A DNA stretch of 64,000 nt from PBB1 sp965229345 (GCA_965229345.1 OZ245872.1:558001-622000), one strand, 5' to 3'. Numbered from the stretch's first letter, positions 20,212 through 31,102 are shown. Program-made: numbers and translations. The notes: a model not told the origin generated them from the sequence alone.

Positions 20212-21333
20212 TCAGCTGGTGTGGGGCGGCCGCTCGAGTCCAGCCTCGATCGCGCCGTGGTGGGCGCAGGCGCGGTTGCGCCCCTGACGCTTGGCCTGGT
20301 ACAGCGCCGCGTCGGCGCGGTCCACGGTGGCGCAGAACGGTTCGCCGATCTCGAGCTCGGCCATGCCGATCGACACCGTCGTCGACAACGAGCCGCCATC
20401 GGACAGGGCATGGCTGTGCCTGGCCACCGCATCGAGCACCTTGTCTGCGACCTGCGCGGCCGAATCGATGCCGGCGCCCGCCAGGCAGACCATGAATTCT
20501 TCGCCGCCCCAGCGCAGCACGTTGTCGCCCTTGCGCAGTTCTCGGCGCAGCAGGTGCGCGATGTCCTGCAGCAGCCGGTCGCCTGTGGCGTGTCCGTGAT
20601 CGTCGTTCACGCGCTTGAAGTGATCGATGTCGATCATCAGCACCGTGGCCGGTGGGTCGAGCAGGGTGCTGCGCAGAATCGGGCGGCTGACCACATCGAC
20701 CGCATGCCGGTTCAGCAGGCCGGTCAAGGCGTCCGAATAAGCCGCCTCCTGCAACTGGGTGCGTTCGGCAGCGACCGACAGCACCGAGCTGAACATGTCC
20801 GCCAAGGCTTCGAACAGCCCGATGCCGACTTGCTGAAAGTAATCGGGCACATCGGCATACAGCGCCAGCAGTCCCCGGTCCGAATTGACCGTCGAGGCCA
20901 GAGGCAGCGACACCGCGCTGCGTATGCCATGCAGTGCGGCCGCCTCGCGCCACGGCCCGTACAACGACATCCGCGAGACGTTGAAGGGTTCCACCCGCTT
21001 GCCTGCCAGCGTGCGGAAGGCCGGTCCGATCTCGGTCAGGAAGCCGCGGTCGATCTCCAGCTTGAGGGCATAGGCCGAGGCGGGCCCGACGACGATCTGC
21101 GGCACGATGCGCGGGGTCTCGACCGGTCCGAACCAGGTCCAGGCCAGGCGCACATGGGGGGTGGCCAGCGTCAGCGCCTCACACACCCGCTGGATGATGT
21201 CCCGGTCGTTGCGTTGCTCCAGCAGGCGCGAGGCACTGCGCACCAGGGACTCGGCAACGCAGGCCTTTTCGTGGCTTGCGTCGAATCCGGTCGTCTGGGC
21301 GCTGCGCTGCCGAAAGGCCAGGCGCAGCTTCAT
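20212..21333 (-). CDS. GAF-GGDEF diguanylate cyclase
   Basis: A 373-residue protein that should make cyclic di-GMP from two GTP. The N-terminal 40-190 region is GAF-like; the GGDEF domain follows with VLMIDIDHFKRVNDDHGHATGD and the active-site loop RWGGEEF. Five residues before the loop is RKGD, an RxxD inhibitory (I) site, so the product probably feeds back on the enzyme. The ATG at 21333 gives MKLRLAFRQRS; in-frame sequence upstream is Cys/Arg-rich and not protein-like. Divergent from the secreted protein gene at 21479. Confidence 0.9.
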   Translation of the reverse strand: MKLRLAFRQRSAQTTGFDASHEKACVAESLVRSASRLLEQRNDRDIIQRVCEALTLATPHVRLAWTWFGPVETPRIVPQIVVGPASAYALKLEIDRGFLTEIGPAFRTLAGKRVEPFNVSRMSLYGPWREAAALHGIRSAVSLPLASTVNSDRGLLALYADVPDYFQQVGIGLFEALADMFSSVLSVAAERTQLQEAAYSDALTGLLNRHAVDVVSRPILRSTLLDPPATVLMIDIDHFKRVNDDHGHATGDRLLQDIAHLLRRELRKGDNVLRWGGEEFMVCLAGAGIDSAAQVADKVLDAVARHSHALSDGGSLSTTVSIGMAELEIGEPFCATVDRADAALYQAKRQGRNRACAHHGAIEAGLERPPHTS

Positions 21334-21478
21334 CGGAAAGCGATCATCATGGCTGTGCTCGCACCGGACGGGTCGACATCGACAATGGGCTGCTGCGCAG
21401 CATGGGGGGCTTCTGATTGGTTGATATCGGCACTTTCCCGTCATACCCAATGGGTCGGCGGTTGCGGTGGGCGCGGCC

Positions 21479-22099
21479 ATGCGCCGTGGTCACGCGTTGA
21501 TGAAGCCCCTGGGGGCCCGCCGTGCACTGGGCGGTGTGATCGCAGCGGGTTGGCTGTGTGGCCTGCTCCCGGCAGCGCTGGGGCAGGCCTCACCCGCGCT
21601 CGGCGAGCTCACGCTGTATGGCGTGCGCCTCAAAGGCGCCTCCACCGAGGCGTTCATCACCGCCGCGCTGAAGGCGGGTGCCACGCCGCTTGCGCGAGGC
21701 ACCGAAGACCCCTTGAGCTTCGATACGCGGCAGGCAGGCGTGCCAGCGCTGCAGCGCCTGACGGTGCACAGCGATGCGGCCGGGCTGGTCAGCGCGCAAT
21801 TTGTCATCAAGCCCTATGGCCAGGAGAACGAGGCGCTGCGCCAGTTGCTGGTGAGCAAGTACGGCTTGCCGAGCACCGCCGATGGCGCCCGTCGCCCTTT
21901 TCCCGCGTTTGCCGCCCGGTTCGCGCCGCGGGGCAGTTTCGACTGGGGTTTCGCGGGGGGCATGAAGCTGATCTACCGCCAGCCCGCACTGGGCGACGCC
22001 ACCTTGTCGTACACCGATGTCGAGCGCGCACAGCGCTTGCCTTCGGCGATCCCCGGGCTAGGCGCCTCCGGCGCAGGAGCACTGATCAACCGGTTCTGA
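21479..22099 (+). CDS. Secreted protein of unknown function
   Basis: A protein of about 206 residues with a signal peptide: basic start, hydrophobic stretch GGVIAAGWLCGLLPAAL, and a likely cut after ALG-QA. The mature part begins PALGELTLYGVRLKGAS and reads like a small periplasmic domain with no Cys and no known motif. The start could be the GTG at 21467, the ATG at 21479 or the ATG at 21500; the middle one is used. Followed 28 bases later by the degenerate GGDEF gene on the same strand, so the two may be co-transcribed. Confidence 0.65.
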   Translation: MRRGHALMKPLGARRALGGVIAAGWLCGLLPAALGQASPALGELTLYGVRLKGASTEAFITAALKAGATPLARGTEDPLSFDTRQAGVPALQRLTVHSDAAGLVSAQFVIKPYGQENEALRQLLVSKYGLPSTADGARRPFPAFAARFAPRGSFDWGFAGGMKLIYRQPALGDATLSYTDVERAQRLPSAIPGLGASGAGALINRF

Positions 22100-22127
22100 G
22101 CCCGGACCGCGGCGTTAGAGTCGACGC

Positions 22128-22685
22128 ATGGGCGATACCGCGCAGTTGTTCCGCGACGAGCTGACGGGCTTGCATCACCGGGCGTTTTTCCTCGATCGCC
22201 TCAGCGAAGCGGCGGAGGCCGCCCAGACCCAGCGCCAGGCGCTGGCGCTGTTGCTGGTGGACCTCGACAACCTGTTTCTCATCAACATGGAGCGCGGTCG
22301 CGACAGTGGCGACCGTGCCCTGGTCGCGCTGGCAGCGACGCTGCAGCGATCGGCACGCGTGGGCGACACCGTGGCCAGGCTGCAGGGCGATCAGTTCGTC
22401 TTGTTGCTGCCAGGCACCTCACTGTCCACCGCCACGCAGTTCGCGTGTGGCATCCGCAGCCTGGTGGGCCGCGCGCACGATGTGCATCCGGATGTCGGCC
22501 TCATCGATGTCTGCATCGGCGTGGCCGCGCGGCCCGATCACGATGCGTGGTGTGCCCGCGATCTGTTGGTGCTGGCCGACCTGCGGCTCAATTCCGCGAA
22601 GCGCTCGCGCCACCGGCCTGGCTGGACACAGCAGGTGTGGGCCGGCCCGCCCGACCTGCCCGATGAGGACGGCGCCGACGACTGA
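22128..22685 (+). CDS. Degenerate GGDEF-domain protein
   Basis: A 185-residue single GGDEF-type domain. The first half keeps the family pattern (DELTGLHHRAFFLDRL, LLLVDLDNLFLIN, SGDRAL), but the active-site loop reads LQGDQF rather than GG(D/E)EF. The first Gly and the Glu are lost, so cyclase activity is unlikely; GTP binding or a scaffolding role is possible. No other domain, signal peptide or membrane helix is present. It is only about 0.8 kb from the active-looking cyclase on the opposite strand. Confidence 0.8.
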   Translation: MGDTAQLFRDELTGLHHRAFFLDRLSEAAEAAQTQRQALALLLVDLDNLFLINMERGRDSGDRALVALAATLQRSARVGDTVARLQGDQFVLLLPGTSLSTATQFACGIRSLVGRAHDVHPDVGLIDVCIGVAARPDHDAWCARDLLVLADLRLNSAKRSRHRPGWTQQVWAGPPDLPDEDGADD

Positions 22686-22690
22686 GGCGT

Positions 22691-22706
22691 CGGGCCTTTC
22701 GGCCCG
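22691..22706. terminator. Possible bidirectional hairpin
   Basis: A perfect 6-bp inverted repeat, CGGGCC-TTTC-GGCCCG, sits between two convergent genes (stops at 22685 and 22712). No T-rich tract follows on either side, so it is at best a weak terminator. Confidence 0.35.
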
Positions 22707-22711
22707 CAGGC

Positions 22712-22993
22712 TCAGTGGGCGTGTGACAGCTGCCAGCGGGCGATGGCCGCCTCGCTGATTTCGCTCGCGCGAACCAGGTCGCTGAGGAACAGGTGCGCGG
22801 CCTGATCGATGCACTGGTGCAGCTCGTTCGAATCGACATACACATGGCGATCGGGGTCGATCGCCAGCGAGGGCAGTGCGGTGCGCTTGAGCAAGATGGC
22901 CTGGATGTGTCGGCAGACCACGTACTCGAAGACAAACGACTGGTCGATGTCCACCTTCGCGGCAACGGCAAAAACGATGTGCTCGAGCTTCAT
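22712..22993 (-). CDS. Hypothetical protein, 93 residues
   Basis: A small protein beginning MKLEHIVFAVAAKVDIDQSF, with a strong AGGAG ribosome-binding site seven bases before the ATG at 22993. It has one Cys in CRHIQAILLK and one in HQCIDQA, no signal peptide and no membrane helix. Its helical middle (VDSNELHQCIDQAAHLFLSDL) and short length give no clue to function. Convergent with the degenerate GGDEF gene; about 114 bases separate it from pabBC upstream. Confidence 0.65.
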   Translation of the reverse strand: MKLEHIVFAVAAKVDIDQSFVFEYVVCRHIQAILLKRTALPSLAIDPDRHVYVDSNELHQCIDQAAHLFLSDLVRASEISEAAIARWQLSHAH

Positions 22994-23107
22994 GAGGACT
23001 CCTGTCGGCGCTGTCGGTCTCAGAGGGTGGCCGTGACCACCATGACCCAGATATCGGCCGTATCGTCCCGCTCGTGAGGGCATTCCACACGAAAGCGGCG
23101 GCGCGAT

Positions 23108-25039
23108 TCAGCCAGTGATCACTCGGGCCGACAAGGTGCCGCGCAAGGCGTTGCACACCATGATGGATTCAGCGCGCGCCAGATCGGCAGCGCTCAGGCT
23201 GCGCTCTGCGGCCTGCCATGGCGTGTCGGCCAGCATCAGGCCGCGCATCACGCCGGGCAGCGCGCCATCGGCAACCGGCGGCGTGTACCAGCGGCCGTCC
23301 AGCTGCAGGAACACCGAGGTGCGGCCACCTTCGACCAGCCGCCCGTCTTCAGTGAAGAACAGGCTGTCGAATGCGCCTGCGCGTTCGGCGGCCTGTATCC
23401 CGTCGTCGTAGAGCTGGCGCAGCGTGGTCTTGTGCGCCGCCAGCGCCTGAACGTTCGGCAGCCGATGCGGAGAAATCAGCAGCGACACCGCGGCATCCTC
23501 GTAGCTTGGCGGCAGCGCCGTCAGTGCGGCCTGCGTCAGCTGCAGGCGGCCGTCGTGGCTCAGCGACAGCCGTAGGCGATGGTGTTCGTGCGGGTCATCG
23601 GTCAAACGCCGCAGTTGCAAATCTACCCGACGCTGCGCGGCATCTCGATCGAAGGCGAAGCCCAGTACCTGCGCGCTGCGCCCGAGTCGCGCCAGGTGCA
23701 GCCCCAGGAGCGCCACGCCCTCACCGCGCGTCGCACGCATGGTCTCGAACAGCTCGAAGCCAGGGTGCACACCGGTCAGGAAGCGTGCCTTGAGTCGGCA
23801 CTCCTCGAACTCTTCGTCGGCCCGGCTGTCGAGCACGATCCCGGCACCGACGCCCAGCCGCGCCGGTCGAAGGCCGTGCGCCTCGGCGCCGAGGGTGACG
23901 GTGCGGATCGCCACCGACAGGCAGAAGTTGCCCAGCCGCGCGTCGCCATGCGGGGCATCCACCCAGCCGATCGTGCCGCAGTACAAGCCGCGCGGTGTCG
24001 ATTCGAGGCGGGCGATCCAGTCCATCGTGTGGTGCTTGGGCGCCCCGGTGATCGAGCCGCACGGGAACACGGCGCGCAGCAGCGCGGGAAAGTCCACCTC
24101 GGGCCGCACGCGCGCCTGCACCGTCGAGGTCATCTGGAACACGGTGGAGTACGGCTCGATCGCGAACAGGTCGGGCACCTGCACCGAGCCGGTCTGCGCG
24201 ATGCGGCCGAGGTCGTTGCGCAGCAGGTCGACGATCATCAGGTTCTCGGCCCGATTCTTCACATCCAGCGACAGGTGACGCGCGGTTTCGCTGTCGGCTT
24301 CGGGCGTGAAGGTGCGCGACGCGGTGCCTTTCATCGGCCGAGCGGTCAGCAGCCCGTCGTCGTGCCGCAGGAAGAGCTCGGGCGAGCACGACAGCACATG
24401 CGTGGTCTCGCCGTCGCGCTCCTGTGGGCCGTCGCCGTGCGGCAGCTCGATGTAGGCCCCGTAGGCCACCGGCTGCAGCGCGCGCAAGCGACGGTAGAGC
24501 TGCACGGGCGAGCCGTACGCCTGCCCGTGCAGCCGGTAGCTGTAGTTGACCTGGTAGGTTTCGCCGGCACAGATGGCTTCGTGGATGCGAGCGATCGCCT
24601 GCGTGAACCCCGGCTTGTCGACGCTGGCCTCGAGGTTCATCACGCCGGCAACATCGCGCAGGCCGGCGTCGCCCGCGCTCGACGCCAGATCGTCCAACCA
24701 CTGGTCGGCCTCGGACCGCGACAGCGAGGCACAGTCGGCGAACATCAGCACCCGCAACGCCGAACGATCGCCTGCGGGCAACGGTGAGAGGCCCACCTGC
24801 AACAGTTTGGCGCCCCACTCGTAGTCGGCCAGCAGCAGGGCGTGCAGCCCGCGGCGCAGGTCGGCATCGACCGCGGCCCAGGTGGCCGCCAGCGTGGCGG
24901 GATCGGTGCAGCGGTGCTCGTGCACGAAACCGCTGTAGGCGCGGCTGGTGGGCCGTTCGTGCGAGGCGTCGCGGTCGTCGAGCAGGGCGACGCAGCGGAG
25001 GCCGCGTCTAGGCGCGGCCGGCGGGGCGGCCGTTGGCAC
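23108..25039 (-). CDS. pabBC: Aminodeoxychorismate synthase component I fused to aminodeoxychorismate lyase
   Basis: A 643-residue fusion that makes p-aminobenzoate for folate. The N-terminal 390 or so residues are PabB: GETYQVNYSYR, the ARPMKGTASR segment with the active Lys, ENLMIVDLLRNDLGRI and CGSITGAPK. The C-terminal part is PabC, a PLP lyase of the branched-chain aminotransferase fold, with GFELFETMRA, the HKTTLRQLY Lys segment and LVEGGRTSVFL. The start codon is GTG, three bases after the stop of the TPR-like gene. The amidotransferase partner PabA is not in this window; FolB lies at 33 kb. Confidence 0.93.
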   Translation of the reverse strand: MPTAAPPAAPRRGLRCVALLDDRDASHERPTSRAYSGFVHEHRCTDPATLAATWAAVDADLRRGLHALLLADYEWGAKLLQVGLSPLPAGDRSALRVLMFADCASLSRSEADQWLDDLASSAGDAGLRDVAGVMNLEASVDKPGFTQAIARIHEAICAGETYQVNYSYRLHGQAYGSPVQLYRRLRALQPVAYGAYIELPHGDGPQERDGETTHVLSCSPELFLRHDDGLLTARPMKGTASRTFTPEADSETARHLSLDVKNRAENLMIVDLLRNDLGRIAQTGSVQVPDLFAIEPYSTVFQMTSTVQARVRPEVDFPALLRAVFPCGSITGAPKHHTMDWIARLESTPRGLYCGTIGWVDAPHGDARLGNFCLSVAIRTVTLGAEAHGLRPARLGVGAGIVLDSRADEEFEECRLKARFLTGVHPGFELFETMRATRGEGVALLGLHLARLGRSAQVLGFAFDRDAAQRRVDLQLRRLTDDPHEHHRLRLSLSHDGRLQLTQAALTALPPSYEDAAVSLLISPHRLPNVQALAAHKTTLRQLYDDGIQAAERAGAFDSLFFTEDGRLVEGGRTSVFLQLDGRWYTPPVADGALPGVMRGLMLADTPWQAAERSLSAADLARAESIMVCNALRGTLSARVITG

Positions 25040-25041
25040 GC

Positions 25042-26154
25042 TCAGAGCGCCTCGGTTGCCAGCGTCCGACCCAGCAGATCGATCATGGACTGCATCATGG
25101 TCTGGTGTGTGGCCCAGTGCTCGCGGGCCATCTGGCGGTGGTGCAGCGCGGCGTCGATGTCGCCCAGCGCTTCGAACACCTGATCGAGCCGTCCGCAGGC
25201 GATGGCCAGGTCTTCCACGTACATGCCGGGGTCGATCAGCGCCGCGGCGGCGTTCGCGTCCGTGCGAGCACCATCGGCGTCACCGGTGTGAAAGCGGCAC
25301 CAGGCCTGATCGGCCAGATGGGCCGCACGCATGTGCGCCAGGCCTTGCCGATCGGCCTGAGCGAGGTGGGCTTCGTACAGCGCGAGGGCCTGCGCGTGTT
25401 GTTGCTCGGCCGAATACAGCTGCGCGCGCAGCGTACAGGCGAAACTGTCCTGCGGCGCCGCCCCGACCTGCTGGTCGAAATTCAGGGACGCATCGAGCCA
25501 CGCTTGCGCACGGCGGGTCTCGATGCTGTCGGCACGGCCGAAGATCGAGGCGCGCGACGCATGGTTGCAGCGGTGGCACGCCATCATGAAGGTGACGATG
25601 CTGAGCAGTGCCTCGTCGGCATCGGCGACCGCGTGTTCGCGGGCACGGGTGTACCAGGGCTGCGCGAGATCGAGGCGATTGGCCCAGTGGTAGCCCGAGG
25701 CCGCCACCAGCGCGGCGCGCGCCTGCGCGGCGTGGTGATCGGGTGCGGCGAGGTGCAAGGCCAGTTTCAGGTACTTCGCCATCTCGTCGAAGTCGTCATG
25801 CATGTACCCGAAGTGTGCGAGCCAGGCCGCGCTCAGGGCCTGCAGAGGCTTGAGTCGGGCCGCGGCACTCAGTGCCTGGGCGCGCCGCATCTTGTCGCGC
25901 CCGACCGACGGGCGGCCGCTGTACTGCTCGATCCAGGACTCGACGATGCAGATCCACACCGTGACCACCGCCGCCGGCCTCTCGGCGAAGTCGCGTCGCA
26001 GGATCTGCAGTTCGGCCTGGGCTTCGTCGAGGTTGCCTTGCCGCGCCAGCAGGCCTGCTCGTTCGGCGCGCACACATGCCGTATCGACCGGATGCCGGGA
26101 GGCAGCCAGCGCGGCGTCGAGCCGCGCCATCATCGGCGATGGGGGTGGTTTCAT
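25042..26154 (-). CDS. TPR-like repeat protein (unknown function)
   Basis: A 370-residue cytoplasmic protein made of helical repeats resembling tetratricopeptide repeats: for example RAERAGLLARQGNLDEAQAEL near the N terminus, LRAQLYSAEQQHAQALALYEAHL in the middle and a pair near the C terminus. No enzymatic motif was seen, and no DNA-binding helix. Its ATG overlaps the purC stop (ATGA) and pabBC follows three bases after its own stop, so it is translated as part of a purC-TPR-pabBC run. Such proteins usually scaffold other proteins; partner unknown. Confidence 0.75.
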   Translation of the reverse strand: MKPPPSPMMARLDAALAASRHPVDTACVRAERAGLLARQGNLDEAQAELQILRRDFAERPAAVVTVWICIVESWIEQYSGRPSVGRDKMRRAQALSAAARLKPLQALSAAWLAHFGYMHDDFDEMAKYLKLALHLAAPDHHAAQARAALVAASGYHWANRLDLAQPWYTRAREHAVADADEALLSIVTFMMACHRCNHASRASIFGRADSIETRRAQAWLDASLNFDQQVGAAPQDSFACTLRAQLYSAEQQHAQALALYEAHLAQADRQGLAHMRAAHLADQAWCRFHTGDADGARTDANAAAALIDPGMYVEDLAIACGRLDQVFEALGDIDAALHHRQMAREHWATHQTMMQSMIDLLGRTLATEAL

Positions 26155-27059
26155 CGTGTCAGGCGTTGCAGGGCTTCTCGGTAGGTCGCAGCGGTGTGTT
26201 CGATCACCGACGCGGGCAGGGCCGGCGCAGGTGCCTTCTTGTCCCAGGGGTGGCCGCCGACGACCGCCTGTTCCAGCCAGTCGCGCACGAACTGCTTGTC
26301 GTAGCTGGGCGGGTTGCGGCCGTCACGCAATGCAGCTTGATAGCCCTCGATCGGCCAGAAGCGCGAGGAGTCGGGCGTCAGCACCTCGTCCATCAGCGTC
26401 AGCGTGCCGTCGGCATCCAGGCCGAATTCGAACTTGGTGTCGGCAATGATGATGCCCTTGGTCAGGGCATGGGCCGCGGCGGTTCGGTACAACTCGATGG
26501 CCACCCGGCGCACCTGCTCTGCCAGCGGCGCGCCGATGATGGCCGTCATGCGCTCGAACGAGATGTTCTCGTCGTGGTCACCCATCTCGGCTTTGGTGGC
26601 CGGCGTGAAGATCGGCTCGGGCAGCTGCGCCGCGTTGACCAGCCCGTCGGGCAGTGCCACGCCGCACACCGAACGGCTGTGCTGGTATTCCTTCCAGCCA
26701 CTGCCCGCCAGATAGCCGCGCACCACGGCCTCGACCGGCAAGGGCTTGAGCCGCTTGACCAGCATCGAGCGGCCAACCACCTGTGCGCGTTCGTCGGCAG
26801 CGACCACGCTCTCGGGCGCTTCGCCGGTCAGGTGGTTGGGCACGATGCCCTTGAGGCGCTCGAACCAGAACAGCGCCATCTCGGTCAGCAGCTGGCCCTT
26901 GCCCGGGATGGGCTCGCCCATCACCACGTCGAAGGCACTGAGGCGGTCGCTGGCGATCATCAGCAGCCGATCGGCGCCGACGGCGTAGTTGTCACGGACC
27001 TTGCCGCGCGCCAGCAGGGGCAGGCTGTGCAGGCGGCTTTCGAGCAAGGCGTCGGTCAT
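26151..27059 (-). CDS. purC: Phosphoribosylaminoimidazole-succinocarboxamide synthase
   Basis: A 302-residue enzyme of purine synthesis that joins CAIR and aspartate with ATP to give SAICAR. Family motifs: the N-terminal LLARGKVRDNYAV, PIPGKGQLLTEMALFWF, VVRGYLAGSGWKEYQ, and IIADTKFEFGLD with LTLMDEVLTPDSSRFWP. Length fits the long bacterial PurC class. The ATG follows the fbaA stop by 34 bases; fbaA-purC adjacency is common in betaproteobacteria. Confidence 0.96.
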   Translation of the reverse strand: MTDALLESRLHSLPLLARGKVRDNYAVGADRLLMIASDRLSAFDVVMGEPIPGKGQLLTEMALFWFERLKGIVPNHLTGEAPESVVAADERAQVVGRSMLVKRLKPLPVEAVVRGYLAGSGWKEYQHSRSVCGVALPDGLVNAAQLPEPIFTPATKAEMGDHDENISFERMTAIIGAPLAEQVRRVAIELYRTAAAHALTKGIIIADTKFEFGLDADGTLTLMDEVLTPDSSRFWPIEGYQAALRDGRNPPSYDKQFVRDWLEQAVVGGHPWDKKAPAPALPASVIEHTAATYREALQRLTR

Positions 27060-27093
27060 GGCGAGAGGGGGTGGTATTTGGATTCGGACTTCA

Positions 27094-28158
27094 TCAGACC
27101 ACGGTCTGGGCCAGCTCGCCCTTCGCGTAGCGCTGCGCGACGACCTGCAGCGACTCCGGCTTGATCTTCGGGCCCTGGCCCTCGCAGCCGAACTCCAGGT
27201 AGCGCTGCTTGCACACCTTGTAGGCCGCTTCGCGCGCCGGCTTGAGCCATTCGCGCGCGTCGAACTTGTCGGGGTTCTCAGCCAGGAACTTGCGAACCGC
27301 GCCGGTCATTGCCAGACGGATGTCGGTGTCGATGTTGATCTTGCGCACGCCATGCTTGATGGCTTCCTGGATCTCCTCGATCGGCACGCCGAAGGTCTCC
27401 TTCATCTGGCCGCCGTACTGGTTGATGATGGCCAGCAGCTCCTGCGGCACGCTGGACGAGCCGTGCATCACCAGGTGCGTGTTGGGGATGCGTTGGTGGA
27501 TCTCTTTCACGCGGCCGATGGCGAGGATGTCGCCCGTGGGCTTGCGGCTGAACTTGTAGGCGCCGTGGCTGGTACCGATGGCGATCGCCAGCGCGTCGAG
27601 CTGCGTGGCCTTCACGAAGACGGCGGCTTCTTCCGGGTCGGTCAGCATCTGGCTGTGGTCGAGCTTGCCCACCGCGCCGACGCCGTCTTCTTCGCCTGCG
27701 TCACCGGTTTCCAGGTTGCCCAGGCAGCCCAGTTCACCCTCGACGGTGACGCCCACCGCGTGCGCCATGTCGACCACCTTGCGCGTGACCTGCATGTTGT
27801 AGTCGAAGCTCGAGGGCGTCTTGCCGTCTTCCATCAGCGAGCCGTCCATCATCACCGAGCCGAAGCCCAGGTTGATCGCCCCCTCGCAGATCTTGGGGCT
27901 GGTGCCGTGGTCCTGGTGCATCACCAGAGGCACCTGCGGGTAGGCCTCGGTGGCGGCCTGGATCAGGTGCTTGATGAACGGTTCGCCGGCGTACTTGCGG
28001 GCCCCGGCGCTGGCCTGCAGGATGACCGGCGCGCCGACCTCGCTGGCGGCCTGCATCACGGCCTGCACCTGTTCGAGGTTGTTCACATTGAAGGCGGGGA
28101 TGCCATAGCGGTGCTCGGCGGCATGGTCGAGCAGCTGGCGCATGGAGACGAGGGGCAT
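27094..28158 (-). CDS. fbaA: Class II fructose-bisphosphate aldolase
   Basis: A 354-residue zinc-dependent aldolase that splits or forms fructose 1,6-bisphosphate in glycolysis and gluconeogenesis (CbbA-type). Motifs: YGIPAFNVNNLEQ, the zinc-binding HQDHG, the SVMMDGS stretch, ELGCLG with the catalytic Glu, and MHGSSSVP. The ATG at 28158 begins MPLVSMRQLLDHAAEH; in-frame sequence upstream is Pro/Arg-rich and unlikely to be coding. Lies 187 bases after pyk, a gap that could hold its own promoter. Confidence 0.97.
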   Translation of the reverse strand: MPLVSMRQLLDHAAEHRYGIPAFNVNNLEQVQAVMQAASEVGAPVILQASAGARKYAGEPFIKHLIQAATEAYPQVPLVMHQDHGTSPKICEGAINLGFGSVMMDGSLMEDGKTPSSFDYNMQVTRKVVDMAHAVGVTVEGELGCLGNLETGDAGEEDGVGAVGKLDHSQMLTDPEEAAVFVKATQLDALAIAIGTSHGAYKFSRKPTGDILAIGRVKEIHQRIPNTHLVMHGSSSVPQELLAIINQYGGQMKETFGVPIEEIQEAIKHGVRKINIDTDIRLAMTGAVRKFLAENPDKFDAREWLKPAREAAYKVCKQRYLEFGCEGQGPKIKPESLQVVAQRYAKGELAQTVV

Positions 28159-28345
28159 GGTCGTTTCTCGCTGAGTGTGGGAACCCGGGAGCGGGCTGGG
28201 CTGGCGGTGGCCACCGAGGCAAAGGGGCCCCTGAAACAGCGCTTTCCGGCAAGGTTTCATTGTATCGGCCGGGTCTTCGGCGCCGGTTGCATCCCCCCGC
28301 GATTGCGGGAGCGTGCGCCCGTGCGGAATGTCGCGTTGCAACGCG

Positions 28346-29776
<1,431 letters not shown>

Positions 29777-29826
29777 GGTCGGTTCTTCGCGAAAGGGCCA
29801 GGCTGTGCGTTGAGCTCAGTGGCCGG

Positions 29827-31044
29827 TCAGGTCGGCGCGTCTTGCGCGCGCTGCTCGAGGATCTCGATGGCCGGCAATACCTTGCCCTCGAGCATTTCGA
29901 GGAAGGCGCCGCCGCCGGTGCAGATGTAGCCGACGCCGCGCTCGACGCCGAATTTCGAGATCGCCGCCAGCGTGTCGCCGCCACCGGCGATGCTGAACGC
30001 GCTCGACGCCGCAATCGCATGGGCGATGGCTTCGGTGCCGTGCGAGAACGCCTCGAACTCGAACACGCCGACCGGACCGTTCCAGACGATCGTGCCGGCC
30101 GACTTCAGCTTGTCGGCCAGGGCCGCGGCGGTCTTCGGGCCGATGTCGAGGATCAGGTCGTCGGCGGTCACGTCGGTCGCCGCTTTCGTCGTGGCTGGAG
30201 CCTCTGCCGCGAAGGTCTTCGCCGTGACCACATCGACGGGAATCGGCACCTCGGCGCCACGCGCCTTCATCGAGGTGATCACCGCCCGGGCCTTGTCGAC
30301 AAGATCGGCTTCGGCCAACGACTTGCCGATCGGCAGGCCCGCGGCCAGCATGAAGGTGTTGGCGATGCCGCCGCCGACGATCAGCCCGTCGACCTTGGCC
30401 GACAGCGCCTCGAGGATGGTCAGCTTGGTGCTGACCTTGCTGCCGGCGACGATGGCGATCAGCGGGCGCTTCGGCGCGGCGAGCACCTTGGTGATGGCGT
30501 CGGCTTCGCCCGCCAGCAGCGGGCCGGCGCAGGCGATGCGTGCGTACTTCGCGATGCCGTGTGTGGAGGCCTGCGCGCGGTGCGCGGCGCCGAACGCGTC
30601 GTTGACATAGATGTCGCACAGCGCGGCCATCTTGCGACTCAGCGCCTCGTCGTTCTTGGCCTCACCGACATTCAGGCGGCAGTTCTCCAGCAGCACCAAC
30701 TCGCCAGAGGCCAGCGGACGGCCGTTCACCGTCACGCCGTCGACCCAGTCCTTGATCAGCGGCACCGGGCGACCCAGCAGTTCGCTGACATGCGCGGCAA
30801 TCGGTGCCAGCGAGTCCTCGGCGGTCCAGTGGCCTTCTTTCGGTCGACCCAGGTGCGAGGTGACCATCACCGAGGCGCCGGCCTTCAGCGCGGCCTCGAT
30901 GCAAGGCAGCGAGGCGCGGATGCGGGTGTCGTCGGTGATGCGGCCGGCATCGTCTTGCGGCACGTTGAAATCGACGCGGATGAACACCCGCTGGCCCGCG
31001 ACGCGGTTCGCGGCGATGAGATCGTTGAATCGAATGGCTTGCAT
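29827..31044 (-). CDS. pgk: Phosphoglycerate kinase
   Basis: A 405-residue glycolytic kinase that moves phosphate from 1,3-bisphosphoglycerate to ADP. Motifs: RVFIRVDFNVPQDD near the N terminus, VMVTSHLGRPKEG, the basic patch residue in LLENCRLNVGE, the hinge, and GGGDTLAAISKFG for ATP binding. ATG at 31044. First gene of the leftward pgk-pyk-fbaA-purC run; no GAPDH gene is adjacent in the window. Confidence 0.97.
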   Translation of the reverse strand: MQAIRFNDLIAANRVAGQRVFIRVDFNVPQDDAGRITDDTRIRASLPCIEAALKAGASVMVTSHLGRPKEGHWTAEDSLAPIAAHVSELLGRPVPLIKDWVDGVTVNGRPLASGELVLLENCRLNVGEAKNDEALSRKMAALCDIYVNDAFGAAHRAQASTHGIAKYARIACAGPLLAGEADAITKVLAAPKRPLIAIVAGSKVSTKLTILEALSAKVDGLIVGGGIANTFMLAAGLPIGKSLAEADLVDKARAVITSMKARGAEVPIPVDVVTAKTFAAEAPATTKAATDVTADDLILDIGPKTAAALADKLKSAGTIVWNGPVGVFEFEAFSHGTEAIAHAIAASSAFSIAGGGDTLAAISKFGVERGVGYICTGGGAFLEMLEGKVLPAIEILEQRAQDAPT

Positions 31045-31102
31045 GGAAGGAGTCGGTCTGCTGGCCGGGCGAGTTTAAGGTGGCTGGTGGCCGCGGAGTG
31101 GC

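Noticed and set aside
28300..28316. An inverted repeat CCCGC-GATT-GCGGG between pyk and fbaA
   Set aside because: Only five base pairs and no T-rich run on the relevant side; too weak to call a terminator.
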